Shown here: piece after piece, positions 33,771 through 42,587 of the stretch
Layout: the number at the start of each line of letters is the position of its first letter
Numbering within the stretch: the stretch's first letter is position 1
Assembly (NCBI RefSeq): GCF_003675855.1
Contig: NZ_RCIH01000010.1
Span: forward strand, 1 to 64,000
Source of the DNA: Halostella salina
Lineage (GTDB): Archaea > Halobacteriota > Halobacteria > Halobacteriales > Natronoarchaeaceae
Reading direction: 5' to 3'
DNA: 64,000 nucleotides
Program-made: the position numbers and the translations under genes
The notes under the pieces: generated by a model
Seen by the model: the letters and a program-made list of their open reading frames with translations, nothing else
Told to the model about the DNA's origin: nothing
Databases searched by the model: none

Positions 33771-34388
33771 ATGAACACGATGAGTCGGACCGAGACGGTG
33801 ACCGTCGACTGCAACTGCAAGGTCGGCCGCGTCGTCGACCGGTACGGAGTGCCGGATCTACACGAGGAACTCGCCGAACGCTGGGGGGAGGAGAGCCTCC
33901 GCGAACTGGAGCGCTACGTCAACGAGCGACTGCTCGGCGCGGCGATGCGCGACGCCGGGATGGAACTGCTCGACGGCGAGGTGGAGAACTTCTACGACCT
34001 GCTGGTCGACGACGACACGAGCGAGGGCGTCCGGGTCGAGGTCCGGAAACGGCTTGAGCGCGCCGACGTGGACGTCGAGGCGGTCAGGGACGACTTCGTC
34101 TCCCACCAGTCCGTCCACAGCCACCTCCGCGACTGCCTCGACACGACCTACGAGGACCAGCGCGACGACGAGGACCGGATCGAGTCGGCGGAGAACACCG
34201 TGTTCGCGCTCCAGAACCGGACGGCGGCGGTCACCGAGGGGACGCTCTCGCAGCTCCGGGACGCGGACGCCGTCGCGCTCGGGGAGTTCGACGTGTTCGT
34301 CGACGTGAACGTGACCTGCCGCGAGTGTGGCCGCCATCTCGACATCGGAACCCTGCTGGAGCGAGGCGGCTGCGAATGTCAGCAGTAG
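33771..34388 (+). CDS. rdfA: Rod-determining factor RdfA
   Basis: 205 residues. The protein matches the haloarchaeal RdfA family: N-terminal CKVGRVVDRYG, the stretch RYVNERLLGAAMRDAGM, the LDGEVENFYDLL motif, a central FVSHQSVHSHLRDCL, and a C-terminal zinc-like knuckle CRECG ... CEC. RdfA is needed for the rod cell shape of Haloferax volcanii. The start at 33771 gives the common N-terminus; an in-frame ATG at 33780 is possible. Family assignment rests on motif resemblance. Confidence 0.85.
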   Translation: MNTMSRTETVTVDCNCKVGRVVDRYGVPDLHEELAERWGEESLRELERYVNERLLGAAMRDAGMELLDGEVENFYDLLVDDDTSEGVRVEVRKRLERADVDVEAVRDDFVSHQSVHSHLRDCLDTTYEDQRDDEDRIESAENTVFALQNRTAAVTEGTLSQLRDADAVALGEFDVFVDVNVTCRECGRHLDIGTLLERGGCECQQ

Positions 34389-34566
34389 ATTACACACATA
34401 GGAGTGTAAGTTATGCGGGATGCCAGCCCCGACGGCGCGAGAACTGAAAATAAATTGAACATTTAAAACGAGTGAAAGTCGTTCGAGAAAACCGGGCGGA
34501 GCCAGCGTCGAGCGTTCGAACTGCCGACCGAACTCGGATCGGTAAATCCGTGACCCATTTCTCCGC

Positions 34567-34881
34567 TCACGGGCGGACGACGATCTCCCCGTCGGGGTAG
34601 ACGGTGACGCGGTAGCCGGCAACCGCGAGTTCGAGACGGCCGACGTTCGCGCGCCGGATCCCGGGGTGCGGTCGGAACAGGTCGTCGAGCGCGTCCGGGT
34701 CGACGTACGAGTCGAGCGGGTCCATGTCCGTCGGGTCGCTGTCGGAGACTTCGGCGAGCGCCGCGACGAGCGTGACGCTCAGCGACGCGTTCCGATCCCA
34801 GTCGTGTTCGGCGTAGTAGGCGTCGGCTTCGGGGTCGTACGTGACCGTATCGTCGGGTTGAGAAATCCCCGACCGGGTCAT
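34567..34881 (-). CDS. HalOD1 domain protein (second)
   Basis: 104 residues. After a short acidic leader comes a HalOD1 module (SVTLVAALAEVSDSDP, YVDPDALDDLF, LAVAGYRVTVYPDGEIVV). It is a solo output domain like the one at 29432 and similar in length and order, though only moderately alike. Its partner sensor is not in the window. Confidence 0.85.
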   Translation of the reverse strand: MTRSGISQPDDTVTYDPEADAYYAEHDWDRNASLSVTLVAALAEVSDSDPTDMDPLDSYVDPDALDDLFRPHPGIRRANVGRLELAVAGYRVTVYPDGEIVVRP

Positions 34882-35008
34882 CGTCCCCCTCCCGAAGCGC
34901 TCGACCCGTTCCCCCGTACACGATGTGTACTTACAGACATCAGTAATCGGACGTGTGCGGGACCACTAAAAGGATCAGGAACGGGACGGTACTTTCCGGT
35001 AGCAGCGG

Positions 35009-35383
35009 TCAACGCTCCAGTTCCGCGGCGCGGGTGAGAAACCGGTCGACGACCGGGTCCCCGACGTACGAGACGCTGCTGTCGGCGCGGTCGTAGTCCA
35101 CGACGTCGGCGTCGGCGAGTTTCGGGAGGTGGACCTGTCCGAGCGAGATGACGACCCGCTCGCGGTGGCGCTCCGGATCGGCCGGCGACGTGCTCCCCCG
35201 GTCGATGACCGCGTCCGCGAGGTCGGACACCGACACCGACCCGTCGCGTCCACGGAGGCAGTACAGCGCGTGACGCCGCCGTTCCACCGACAGAAGGTCG
35301 AACGCCGTATCGATCGCACCCGGTGTGACGTGGTCGTCGTCGGCCACCGTGCGACCGTCGCCGGGCGTCCAGTCCTCGTCCAT
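35009..35383 (-). CDS. DUF7344-type winged-helix protein
   Basis: 124 residues. The stretch AIDTAFDLLSVERRRHALYC followed by VSVSDLADAV and the wing VVISLGQVHLPKLADADVVD is the DUF7344 winged-helix pattern of haloarchaeal regulators. It should bind DNA. A second member with added membrane helices lies at 38022. It is divergent from the membrane gene at 35580, so a shared promoter zone is likely. Confidence 0.82.
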   Translation of the reverse strand: MDEDWTPGDGRTVADDDHVTPGAIDTAFDLLSVERRRHALYCLRGRDGSVSVSDLADAVIDRGSTSPADPERHRERVVISLGQVHLPKLADADVVDYDRADSSVSYVGDPVVDRFLTRAAELER

Positions 35384-35579
35384 CGAGAACGAAAGGGACA
35401 GCCGTTCGGATAAGTATAGTCTCGTTACGGACCGGTACGCATCGTTTACGCGTGACAGGGGCAGGGGGTTGGGCCGTCAGCCGTCGGGTGCTGTGCGTAA
35501 CCACCAATCCGACGGTAGACGGGGTGAAACCGGAGTATCGGACGGCTACTTAACTCCGCCGTCGTGGTAGCCGGACCGG

Positions 35580-36029
35580 ATGAACGGGACGACGGGCGAC
35601 GGACCGGACGCCGACGTCCGGCGGTTCGGGCCGGCGTACACGGCGGCGCTCGCCGGCTGTCTCGTCAGCTCGGTGCTGACGTTCGCCTACGTCGGCGGGC
35701 CGGCGCGCGAACTCAACCCGGTGTTGCGGGCAGTCATCGACGTGATCGGGCTCGAACTGATGGTGCCGCTCCGGGTCGCCGTGGCCGCGGTCGGCTACTG
35801 GGCGTACTTCGTCGTCGCCCAGGTCTCGGACACGGGGCGGGCGGCGGTGGCGCTCGGCTGGCTGACGGCGCTCGTGTACGTCGGGGACGGCCTCCACGAC
35901 CTGCGGGTCGCGGCCGCGGCGGGGCCGCCCGACCCGGGCGTGGCCGCCGTCGGTGGACTGTTGCTCGTGGTCGCGGCGGCGCTCGGCGTCGCTCTCCGCC
36001 CGCCGACCGTCGTCCGCGGTAGCGCCTGA
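35580..36029 (+). CDS. Membrane protein with ExNP motif
   Basis: 149 residues with four hydrophobic helices. The segment GGPARELNPVLRAVIDVIG contains the E-x-N-P motif seen in DUF5658-like membrane proteins. A C-terminal Ala/Val/Leu-rich helix follows. The function is unknown. The start at 35580 immediately follows a GGACCGG stretch and gives a short acidic N-terminus. Confidence 0.75.
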   Translation: MNGTTGDGPDADVRRFGPAYTAALAGCLVSSVLTFAYVGGPARELNPVLRAVIDVIGLELMVPLRVAVAAVGYWAYFVVAQVSDTGRAAVALGWLTALVYVGDGLHDLRVAAAAGPPDPGVAAVGGLLLVVAAALGVALRPPTVVRGSA

Positions 36030-36217
36030 ACGTCGTTGACCGTCGGGCCTCCGGAAACGACGCGACCGGTGTGAAACCGTTGCAGGCGCTACTATAGGTG
36101 GGGTATTACAAAGCGTTCGACTGCCGTCCGATAGGGAACACCGGACAGCCGTATGCAACGTACGCAACCACCAACCATTGCCCGCCCGCACCGACCCGCG
36201 CGGCGCGCTCCGTGACG

Positions 36218-37351
36218 ATGGCCACCGTCATCGCGAACGCGCGGATAGTGACCCCGACCGCCGTCGAGCGCGGCAGCGTCGTCGTCGAGGGCGACCGGAT
36301 CACCGCCGTCGCTCCGTCGGACCCCCCCGAGCACCCGGAGCGCCGGATCGACGCCGACGGAAACTACCTGCTACCCGGTCTCATCGACCTCCACGGCGAC
36401 GACGTGGAGCGGCACGTCTTCCCGCGCCCCGAGGCGCGGGTGCCGACCGACGAGGCGCTCGCCGCGTGCGACAGGGCGACGGTCGCCGCCGGCATCACGA
36501 CGAAGTTCCACGCCGTGGCGTTCGAGGAGACGCCCGACGAGAACCGGTCGCTGCATCTGGCCCGGGAGCTTCGGGACCGGATCGCCGACGCCGACGGGCA
36601 GCTCGCGCGCCACCGCTGCCACGCGCGCTGCGAGGTGAGCGACGCGGACTGCGTCGAGACCGTCCTGCGGGCCGTCGACGGCGGGGACGTGTCGCTCGTG
36701 TCGCTGATGAACCACGCCCCGGGCGGGGCGCAGTTCGACGACGTGGACTCGTTCGAGCGGCGGTACGCCGACGGCAGCGGGACGGCCGACTGGGACGTCG
36801 ACGCGTTCGCCGAGCGGCGCGACTGCGACGAGTCGGTCCGCCGCGAGCGGACGAAGCGCGTGGTCGAACGCGCGCGGGCGGCGGGGATCCCGGTGGCGTC
36901 CCACGACGACGAGACCGCCGAGGACGTGGAGCGCGTCCACCGACACGGCGTGGCGATAAGCGAGTTCCCCACCACGGCCGCCGCGGCCGAACGGGCGTCG
37001 GACCTCGGAATGACGACCGCGATGGGCGCGCCGAACCTCGTGCGGGGCGGGAGCCTCTGGGACAACCTGGACGCGAGGACGGCGGCGGCGGCGGACGCTC
37101 TCGACGTGCTCTGTAGCGACTACCGGCCCGAGTCGCTGGTGAGCGCGGCGTTCGTCGACACGGGCGAACCGCTACCGGAGCGCGTCGCCCGGGTGACGGC
37201 CGCCCCGGCGGACGCCGTCGGACTCGACGACAGGGGACGTGTCGAACCGGGGACGCTGGCCGACCTCGTGCTGGTCGACCCGACGCCGCGGCCCACCGTC
37301 CGGCGCGTGTTCGTCGGCGGACGGGAGGTGTATCGCATCGGGAGTCGGTGA
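36218..37351 (+). CDS. phnM: PhnM-like amidohydrolase
   Basis: 377 residues. GLIDLHGDDVERHVFPRPEA is the PhnM signature, with the metal His and Asp. KFHAVAFEETPDENRS and SHDDETAEDVERVH follow in the family order, ending with an amidohydrolase-like VEPGTLADLVLVD. PhnM removes pyrophosphate from ribose methylphosphonate triphosphate in the C-P lyase pathway. No other phn gene is in the window, so a lone enzyme with a related substrate is possible. Confidence 0.82.
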   Translation: MATVIANARIVTPTAVERGSVVVEGDRITAVAPSDPPEHPERRIDADGNYLLPGLIDLHGDDVERHVFPRPEARVPTDEALAACDRATVAAGITTKFHAVAFEETPDENRSLHLARELRDRIADADGQLARHRCHARCEVSDADCVETVLRAVDGGDVSLVSLMNHAPGGAQFDDVDSFERRYADGSGTADWDVDAFAERRDCDESVRRERTKRVVERARAAGIPVASHDDETAEDVERVHRHGVAISEFPTTAAAAERASDLGMTTAMGAPNLVRGGSLWDNLDARTAAAADALDVLCSDYRPESLVSAAFVDTGEPLPERVARVTAAPADAVGLDDRGRVEPGTLADLVLVDPTPRPTVRRVFVGGREVYRIGSR

Positions 37352-37932
37352 TCCGGACGAAAGCGTCCCTTACCCGGACGTTACGACATGAAACCCGCCC
37401 GAACAGTAACGCCGTTTTATTCCTATTTCGTCCGATGGATCGCTCGCTGGTGGCGGCTCGCGACGGCGGCGGGGACCGCGGCGACCGACCCGTGGACGCG
37501 GCGTGCGACGGCCCCGCCGTGCCGGCTGGGGACCGGCGTGGCAGCCACACACCGGCCGCGACCGGGGGACGCGGCCGGCGGGACCCCGCCACCAGCCCGG
37601 GGCAGCGTGCCGATGGACGGATGTCCATATAAAGGTCGATACCTGATCGACGGGCGGCGTGGACATCTGACGGACCGGATCGAGAGCACCGTCTTTTATC
37701 CGTAGTTTGTCTCGGGAAAATAGCACGACTGGTCCGCGGACGACCGCAAGCCGATCCTACTCCGATCACAGGTTCCGCCTGTCGAACATATATCCTCAGG
37801 TACATGTATAATTATATATTAGTTAACTTTATACAATGCGGTGTCATCTATTGCGTTGAATCGACACGAAGAACCGTACGGGCCCCGGAAGGGTGGGGGA
37901 CCGACTCATGACCGCCGCAACACCGCACACGC
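37352..37932. other. Intergenic gap, AT-rich on the right
   Basis: No gene is firmly supported. A 65-codon frame 37435-37632 (MDRSLVAARDGG...) follows a TATA-like TTTTATT at 37414-37420 at leaderless distance but has no family resemblance. The region 37795-37845 (TATAATTATATATTAGTTAA) is the most AT-rich DNA in the right half of the window and could hold the promoter for 37933/38022. Confidence 0.4.
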
Positions 37933-38025
37933 ATGTCACGAACTGGGGAACACGATAGCCGGGGAGGATCGTCGACGAACGAGCAGTCCGGGGAGAGCGA
38001 ACCGACGGAGGTGACGCGACCGTGA
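37933..38025 (+). CDS. Possible small acidic peptide coupled to the next gene
   Basis: 30 residues from ATG 37933 (MSRTGEHDSRGGSSTNEQSG ...), ending in a GTGA overlap with the GTG start at 38022. Hydrophilic composition and the overlap favour a real coupled cistron, but there is no known family. Confidence 0.35.
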   Translation: MSRTGEHDSRGGSSTNEQSGESEPTEVTRP

Positions 38026-38606
38026 GCGTCTCGCAACCGGTCGGCGAGGGGGAGCAGGTAGAGGAGGTGTCACAGGAGTCGACCCCCGACGAGCAGGAGC
38101 AGACGGAGTCGGAGACCGAACTGTCGCTGGACGTGATGTTCGAGATCCTCAAAAACGAGCGGCGGCGGTTCGTCCTGCAGTACTTCGAGGACCGCGAGGG
38201 CCCGGTCGCGCTGGGGGACCTGGCCGAGCACGTCGCGGCCAGGGAAAACGACAAGCCCGAGCGCGAACTCACGTCCGGGGAGCGAAAGCGCGTGTACGTC
38301 GGGCTGTACCAGTGCCACCTGCCCAAGATGAACGACGCCGGCATCGTCGACTTCAACCGGGACCGGGGGCGGATCGAACTGGGTGAGAACGCCGACCTGC
38401 TGACGGAGTACCTCGACACGGACGAGACGACCGAACGGCCCTGGCCGCAGTACTACCTCGGCATCGCCGCCGCCGGCGGGACGCTGTTCGGGCTGGGCCA
38501 GTTCGGCCTGTACCCGGTCCCCTGGCTGACGACGGTGGTGGCCGCCGTCGTCATCGTCGCCTTCGCCGCCTGCGCGCTGGTCCACGACCGGGCGGTGGCC
38601 GAGTAA
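38022..38606 (+). CDS. DUF7344-type winged-helix protein with two membrane helices
   Basis: 194 residues from a GTG start. It is preceded by the strong Shine-Dalgarno GGAGGTGA at 38007-38014. A Glu-rich leader (1-35) precedes a DUF7344 winged helix (VMFEILKNERRRFVLQYF, then VYVGLYQCHLPKMNDAGIVD). Two hydrophobic segments follow near 146-165 and 168-188, with HDRAVAE at the end. This is a membrane-anchored regulator of a kind common in haloarchaea. The target is unknown. Confidence 0.82.
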   Translation: MSVSQPVGEGEQVEEVSQESTPDEQEQTESETELSLDVMFEILKNERRRFVLQYFEDREGPVALGDLAEHVAARENDKPERELTSGERKRVYVGLYQCHLPKMNDAGIVDFNRDRGRIELGENADLLTEYLDTDETTERPWPQYYLGIAAAGGTLFGLGQFGLYPVPWLTTVVAAVVIVAFAACALVHDRAVAE

Positions 38607-38677
38607 CGTCGCCGCCGAAGTGCCCTCCTACCGGAACTAAGTTCGTTCTGCTACCGCGCCAACAACTCAATAACAAA

Positions 38678-38733
38678 GGGTTGCCCCGGGCAACCCCGTG
38701 TTACTACGTGACACTTCGGCCCCCGAGGCCGAA
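38678..38733 (+). promoter_or_regulatory. Two tandem stem-loops in the glmS leader
   Basis: GGGTTGCCC / GGGCAACCC (38678-38696, one-base loop) and TTCGGCC / GGCCGAA (38715-38733) form two strong hairpins about 95-150 bases ahead of glmS. They may be a terminator for the previous gene, a structured leader, or an operator. No match to the bacterial glmS ribozyme is visible. Confidence 0.45.
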
Positions 38734-38828
38734 CGGACAGCACGGGTAACCGACATGAAAGACGCAACTGACATCGGGGGAGCGAGTCGCGGGTGGACCG
38801 CGACCGCGCCCCGCGAACCTGACCAGCT

Positions 38829-40682
38829 ATGTGTGGAATAACCGCTCACGTCGGCAGCGACGAGGCCGTCGAGGACCTGCTCACCGGACTGGAGAACCTG
38901 GAGTACCGCGGCTACGACTCCGCGGGGGTCGCGGTGAAAAACGGCGTCGGCATCGACGTGTGCAAACGCCAGGGCGAGATCTCGAAGCTCAAGGAGCGCA
39001 TCCGGGGCGAGGTCGACGGCGGCGGCAACGTCGGGATCGGCCACACGCGGTGGAGCACTCACGGGCCGCCGACCGACGAGAACGCCCATCCCCACACGGA
39101 CTGCACCGGCGACGTGGCCGTCGTCCACAACGGGATCATCGAGAACTACGAGGGGCTCAAGCGCGAACTGGAGCGGGACGGCCACGAGTTCGACAGCGAC
39201 ACCGACACGGAGGTCGTCCCCCATCTCGTCGAGGCGTACCGCGATGAGGGGCTGTCGCCGGAGGCGGCGTTCCGGCGCACGGTCGGCCGGTTGGAGGGCA
39301 GCTACGCGGTCGCCATGGTCGTCGAGGGCGTCGACGGCGTGTACGCCACGCGGAACGGCTCCCCGCTCGTGCTGGGCGTGGCCGACGACCGGCGGTATCT
39401 GGCCAGCGACGCGCCGGCGTTCCTGAAGTTCACCGACCGCGTCGTCTACCTCGAAGACGGGGACGTGGTCGCGCTCGAACCCGGTGACCACCGGATCACC
39501 GACCTCGACGGCAACCCGGTGGAGCGCCCGCCCGAAACCGTCGACTGGGTCGCCGAGGACGCGGAGAAGGGCGGCTACGACCACTACATGCTGAAGGAGA
39601 TCCACGAGCAGCCGACCGCCCTCGCCCAGACGCTCCAGGGACGGATCGGCGGCGGACAGGGTGCCGACGGCGCGTCACCCCCCGCGGGGAACGACGCGGT
39701 CGAACTCGAGGAGTTCCCGCCGGGGGCGTTCGGCGGCGTCGAGTCGGTCCAGTTCGTCGCCTGTGGCACCTCCTACCACGCCGCGCTGTACGCCACGCGC
39801 GTCCTCGCCAGCCGCGGGGTCGAGGCGTCGGCGTACCGCGCCGGCGAGTACGCCACCAGCCCGGCACCCATCGGTGACGGGACGCTCGTCGTCGCCGTCA
39901 CGCAGAGCGGGGAGACGGCCGACACGCTCGAATCGCTCCGCGTGGCGAACGAGCAGGGTGCCCGGACGCTCGCCGTGACAAACGTCGTCGGGAGCACGGC
40001 CGCCCGCGAGAGCGACGACGCGCTGTTCATCCGGGCCGGTCCGGAGATCGGCGTCGCGGCGACGAAGACGTTCTCCTCGCAGGTGGCGACCCTGACGCTG
40101 CTCGGCGAGCGGATCGTCCGCGACCTGACGGGGCTGGCCAGCGAGGGCGTCGGCGACCTGCTCGACTCGCTGGCCGCGCTCGGCGGGAACGTCCAGCGCG
40201 TCGTCGACGAGAGCCGGGCACAGGCGGTCGCGGAGACGTACGCCGACCGGCCGTCGTACTTCTTCATCGGCCGGGACGTGGGCTACCCCGTCGCGCTGGA
40301 GGGCGCGCTGAAGTTCAAGGAGATCACCTACGAGCACGCCGAGGGGTTCGCCGCGGGCGAACTCAAGCACGGCCCGCTGGCGCTCGTGACCGAGGAGACG
40401 CCGGTGTTCGCCGTGTTCACCGGCCGCCACGACGGGAAGACGCTGAGCAACGTCGAGCAGGTACAGGCCCGCGGCGCGCCGGTCATCGCCGTCGCGAGCG
40501 AGGACCACGACGCCGCGCTCGACGTCGCCGACGAGACGCTGACCTACCCCGAGGCGGCCCCGGAGGCGGCGGCGGTCCTCGCGAACGTCCAGCTCCAGCT
40601 GGTCTCCTACCACGTCGCGAAGGGGTTAGACAGGGCGATCGACAAGCCGCGGAACCTCGCAAAGAGCGTGACCGTCGAGTGA
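38829..40682 (+). CDS. glmS: Glutamine--fructose-6-phosphate transaminase (isomerizing)
   Basis: 617 residues. The nucleophile Cys2 (MCGITAHVG) opens the glutaminase domain, with GIGHTRWSTHG and HNGIIENY. The C-terminal half carries two SIS isomerase domains (VACGTSYHAALYATRV, then SQSGETADTLE-like TQSGETADTLES). It makes glucosamine-6-phosphate, the first step to UDP-GlcNAc and so to the amino sugars needed by WecB in this region. Full length and motifs are intact. A short overlapping leader ORF (38755-38841) and two hairpins precede it. Confidence 0.97.
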   Translation: MCGITAHVGSDEAVEDLLTGLENLEYRGYDSAGVAVKNGVGIDVCKRQGEISKLKERIRGEVDGGGNVGIGHTRWSTHGPPTDENAHPHTDCTGDVAVVHNGIIENYEGLKRELERDGHEFDSDTDTEVVPHLVEAYRDEGLSPEAAFRRTVGRLEGSYAVAMVVEGVDGVYATRNGSPLVLGVADDRRYLASDAPAFLKFTDRVVYLEDGDVVALEPGDHRITDLDGNPVERPPETVDWVAEDAEKGGYDHYMLKEIHEQPTALAQTLQGRIGGGQGADGASPPAGNDAVELEEFPPGAFGGVESVQFVACGTSYHAALYATRVLASRGVEASAYRAGEYATSPAPIGDGTLVVAVTQSGETADTLESLRVANEQGARTLAVTNVVGSTAARESDDALFIRAGPEIGVAATKTFSSQVATLTLLGERIVRDLTGLASEGVGDLLDSLAALGGNVQRVVDESRAQAVAETYADRPSYFFIGRDVGYPVALEGALKFKEITYEHAEGFAAGELKHGPLALVTEETPVFAVFTGRHDGKTLSNVEQVQARGAPVIAVASEDHDAALDVADETLTYPEAAPEAAAVLANVQLQLVSYHVAKGLDRAIDKPRNLAKSVTVE

Positions 40683-40695
40683 TGGTGGTGTGACG

Positions 40696-40983
40696 ATGTC
40701 GAACCGCACCGACGACGGGCCGGACGAGCCGAACGAGGTACGCGTCGACTGGTACAGCGGCGGCTCCGAGGACCGGATCGCGGTCGGGATCGACGCCGGG
40801 GACGTGCGGCTGGCGGTCACGTTCCCGGTGACGGCGTCGCGTGCGGAGCTGGAGAGCGTGTTCGCGGAGCGCGACCGGGAGCTGGACCACTACTTCGAGT
40901 CGCTGGCACGGGTCCGCAGCGAGTCCCGGCAGCGAACGGTCGAGGTCGACGGCGGGGACACCACGACCGTCGAGGAGCGATGA
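40696..40983 (+). CDS. Hypothetical protein downstream of glmS
   Basis: 95 residues, acidic, with beta strands NEVRVDWYSGGSEDRIAVGI and VRLAVTFPVTASR followed by a long helix. It begins 13 bases after glmS and is probably transcribed with it. No family is recognised. ATG 40696 is preferred over the GTG at 40690 (MTMSNR), since the two differ by only two residues. Confidence 0.6.
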   Translation: MSNRTDDGPDEPNEVRVDWYSGGSEDRIAVGIDAGDVRLAVTFPVTASRAELESVFAERDRELDHYFESLARVRSESRQRTVEVDGGDTTTVEER

Positions 40984-41074
40984 TCCGCGGTTCCAGCCGA
41001 TTCGGAGCAAGCGCCCGGCGGCCGGCGGCGTAGGCCGGGCATTACTAACCCCCGATACGGCGACGGGCAACGGG

Positions 41075-42487
41075 ATGGCAGACCGGCCGAACATCATCTG
41101 GCTCACGATAGAGAGTACGCGAGCCGACCACACGTCGCTCCACGGGTACGAGCGGGATACCACCCCGGAGCTTCGTCGGATCGCAAGCGGCCCGGACGGG
41201 CGGGCGTTCGGGGAGTGTTTCGCGCACGGCGTCTGGACGCTCGCGTCCAGCGCCTCGATCCTGTCGGGGACGTACCCGTCGCGACACGACACCGGGATGG
41301 AGAGCGACGCGTTTCCCGAGGAACTGGACACCGCCCCCGAGCGCCTCCGGGACGCAGGCTACCACACCGCCTGCCTCTCGCCGAACTCCCACCTGAGTTC
41401 GGCGACGGACCTGGACCGCGGGTTCGAGCAGTTCGAGTGGCTGAGCAAGTCGTCGCTGTACGACGTGGCCGGCCCGCGGACGCTGGCGAAGTACGCCGCG
41501 AACCTGTGGCGGCACAGCGCCGGGCTGACGACCGACACGGCGAAACACAGCACCGGCTACGTGATCACCGACGTGGTCAAGCGCTGGCTGCGCTCGTTTG
41601 CGGGCGACGACGAGCCCTTCTTTCTCTACGCCCACTACGGCGACCCGCACCACGCTTACTACCCGCCGCTGCCGTACCACGACGCCTTCACCGACGACAT
41701 CGAGTTCAGTTCCGGCGAGGCCGCCGAACTGGCGCTCGACCACCACGACGACCTGAACGAACTGATCGCCCGTGGCTGTCCCTTCTCGGACGACGAGTGG
41801 GAAGCGCTGCTGGCGATGTACGACGCGGAGATCGCCTACACCGACCGGCTGATCGGCCACGTGTTCGACTACGCGACCGACCGGCTGGACCTGGACGACA
41901 CGGTGTTCGTGATCACCGCGGACCACGGCGAGCTGTTCGGCGAGGGAGGGATGCTCGCGCACAAGGTCGTCGTCGACGACGCCGTCACGCACGTCCCCGC
42001 CGTCGTCCACGGGATGGACGCGCTGACCGACCACGACGGCGAGCTGTTGCAGCACGCGGACCTGATGGAGACGATCCTCCGCGAGGTGGGAGCCGACACG
42101 GACGGGATGCAGGGGATCGACATGCGGTCGGAGACCCGCGACCACGCCGTCCTCCAGCGCGGGTGGAAGCGAGCGAAAAAAAACGTCGAGACGTTCCGCG
42201 AGTTCGACCCCGAGTTCGACGCCGACCGGTACCACACCGGGCAACTGCACGCGCTCCGCACGGCCCGGTTCAAGTACCAGCGCGGCGACGACGGCGGGGA
42301 GCTGCTCCGGCTCCCGGACGAGGAGCGGGACGTGACCGCCGAGCATCCCGAGGTCGCCGCCGAGATGGAGGCGACGCTCTCGGAGTGGCTGGAGACGGTC
42401 GGCCAGCCGGTCTCGGACGAGCAGCGCGAAGGGTCGTTCTCCGACGAGATGCGCGACCAGCTCGCCGACCTGGGCTACATCGAGTGA
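41075..42487 (+). CDS. Sulfatase/alkaline-phosphatase-superfamily enzyme
   Basis: 470 residues. The N-terminal NIIWLTIESTRADHTSLHG is the sulfatase entry motif with Glu replacing the usual first Asp. WTLASSASILSGTYPSRHD occupies the active-site loop. The typical Cys/Ser-x-Pro-x-Arg is not complete, so the nucleophile would be a serine or threonine without the classical formylglycine motif. FVITADHGELFGE supplies the distal metal ligands. It may be a phospho- or sulfo-transferase acting on glycans. Two relatives follow at 45633 and 46578. Confidence 0.85.
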   Translation: MADRPNIIWLTIESTRADHTSLHGYERDTTPELRRIASGPDGRAFGECFAHGVWTLASSASILSGTYPSRHDTGMESDAFPEELDTAPERLRDAGYHTACLSPNSHLSSATDLDRGFEQFEWLSKSSLYDVAGPRTLAKYAANLWRHSAGLTTDTAKHSTGYVITDVVKRWLRSFAGDDEPFFLYAHYGDPHHAYYPPLPYHDAFTDDIEFSSGEAAELALDHHDDLNELIARGCPFSDDEWEALLAMYDAEIAYTDRLIGHVFDYATDRLDLDDTVFVITADHGELFGEGGMLAHKVVVDDAVTHVPAVVHGMDALTDHDGELLQHADLMETILREVGADTDGMQGIDMRSETRDHAVLQRGWKRAKKNVETFREFDPEFDADRYHTGQLHALRTARFKYQRGDDGGELLRLPDEERDVTAEHPEVAAEMEATLSEWLETVGQPVSDEQREGSFSDEMRDQLADLGYIE

Positions 42488-42488
42488 G

Positions 42489-42565
42489 AGTGTGTATTCT
42501 CACTGTTTACCGGTGCTCGCCGGGACCATACGGGCGAGCACCGGTAAACAGTGAGAATACACACT
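42489..42565. repeat. Perfect 33-bp hairpin at convergent junction (copy 2)
   Basis: Two 33-base arms (42489-42521 and 42533-42565) pair perfectly with an 11-base loop. The arms contain CTCACTGTTTACCGGTGCTC. It begins directly after the sulfatase stop and ends 22 bases before the stop of the convergent membrane gene. The central part matches copy 1 at 24687-24768, so this is a repeated element at convergent ends, probably a bidirectional terminator or a palindromic mobile unit. Confidence 0.85.
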
Positions 42566-42587
42566 ATGACCGGCCGCGCCGGGCGCG

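Noticed and set aside
37388-37705. 105-codon frame in the gap before 38022
   Set aside because: Arginine/proline-rich, lacking the acidic composition of this genome, with no family resemblance.
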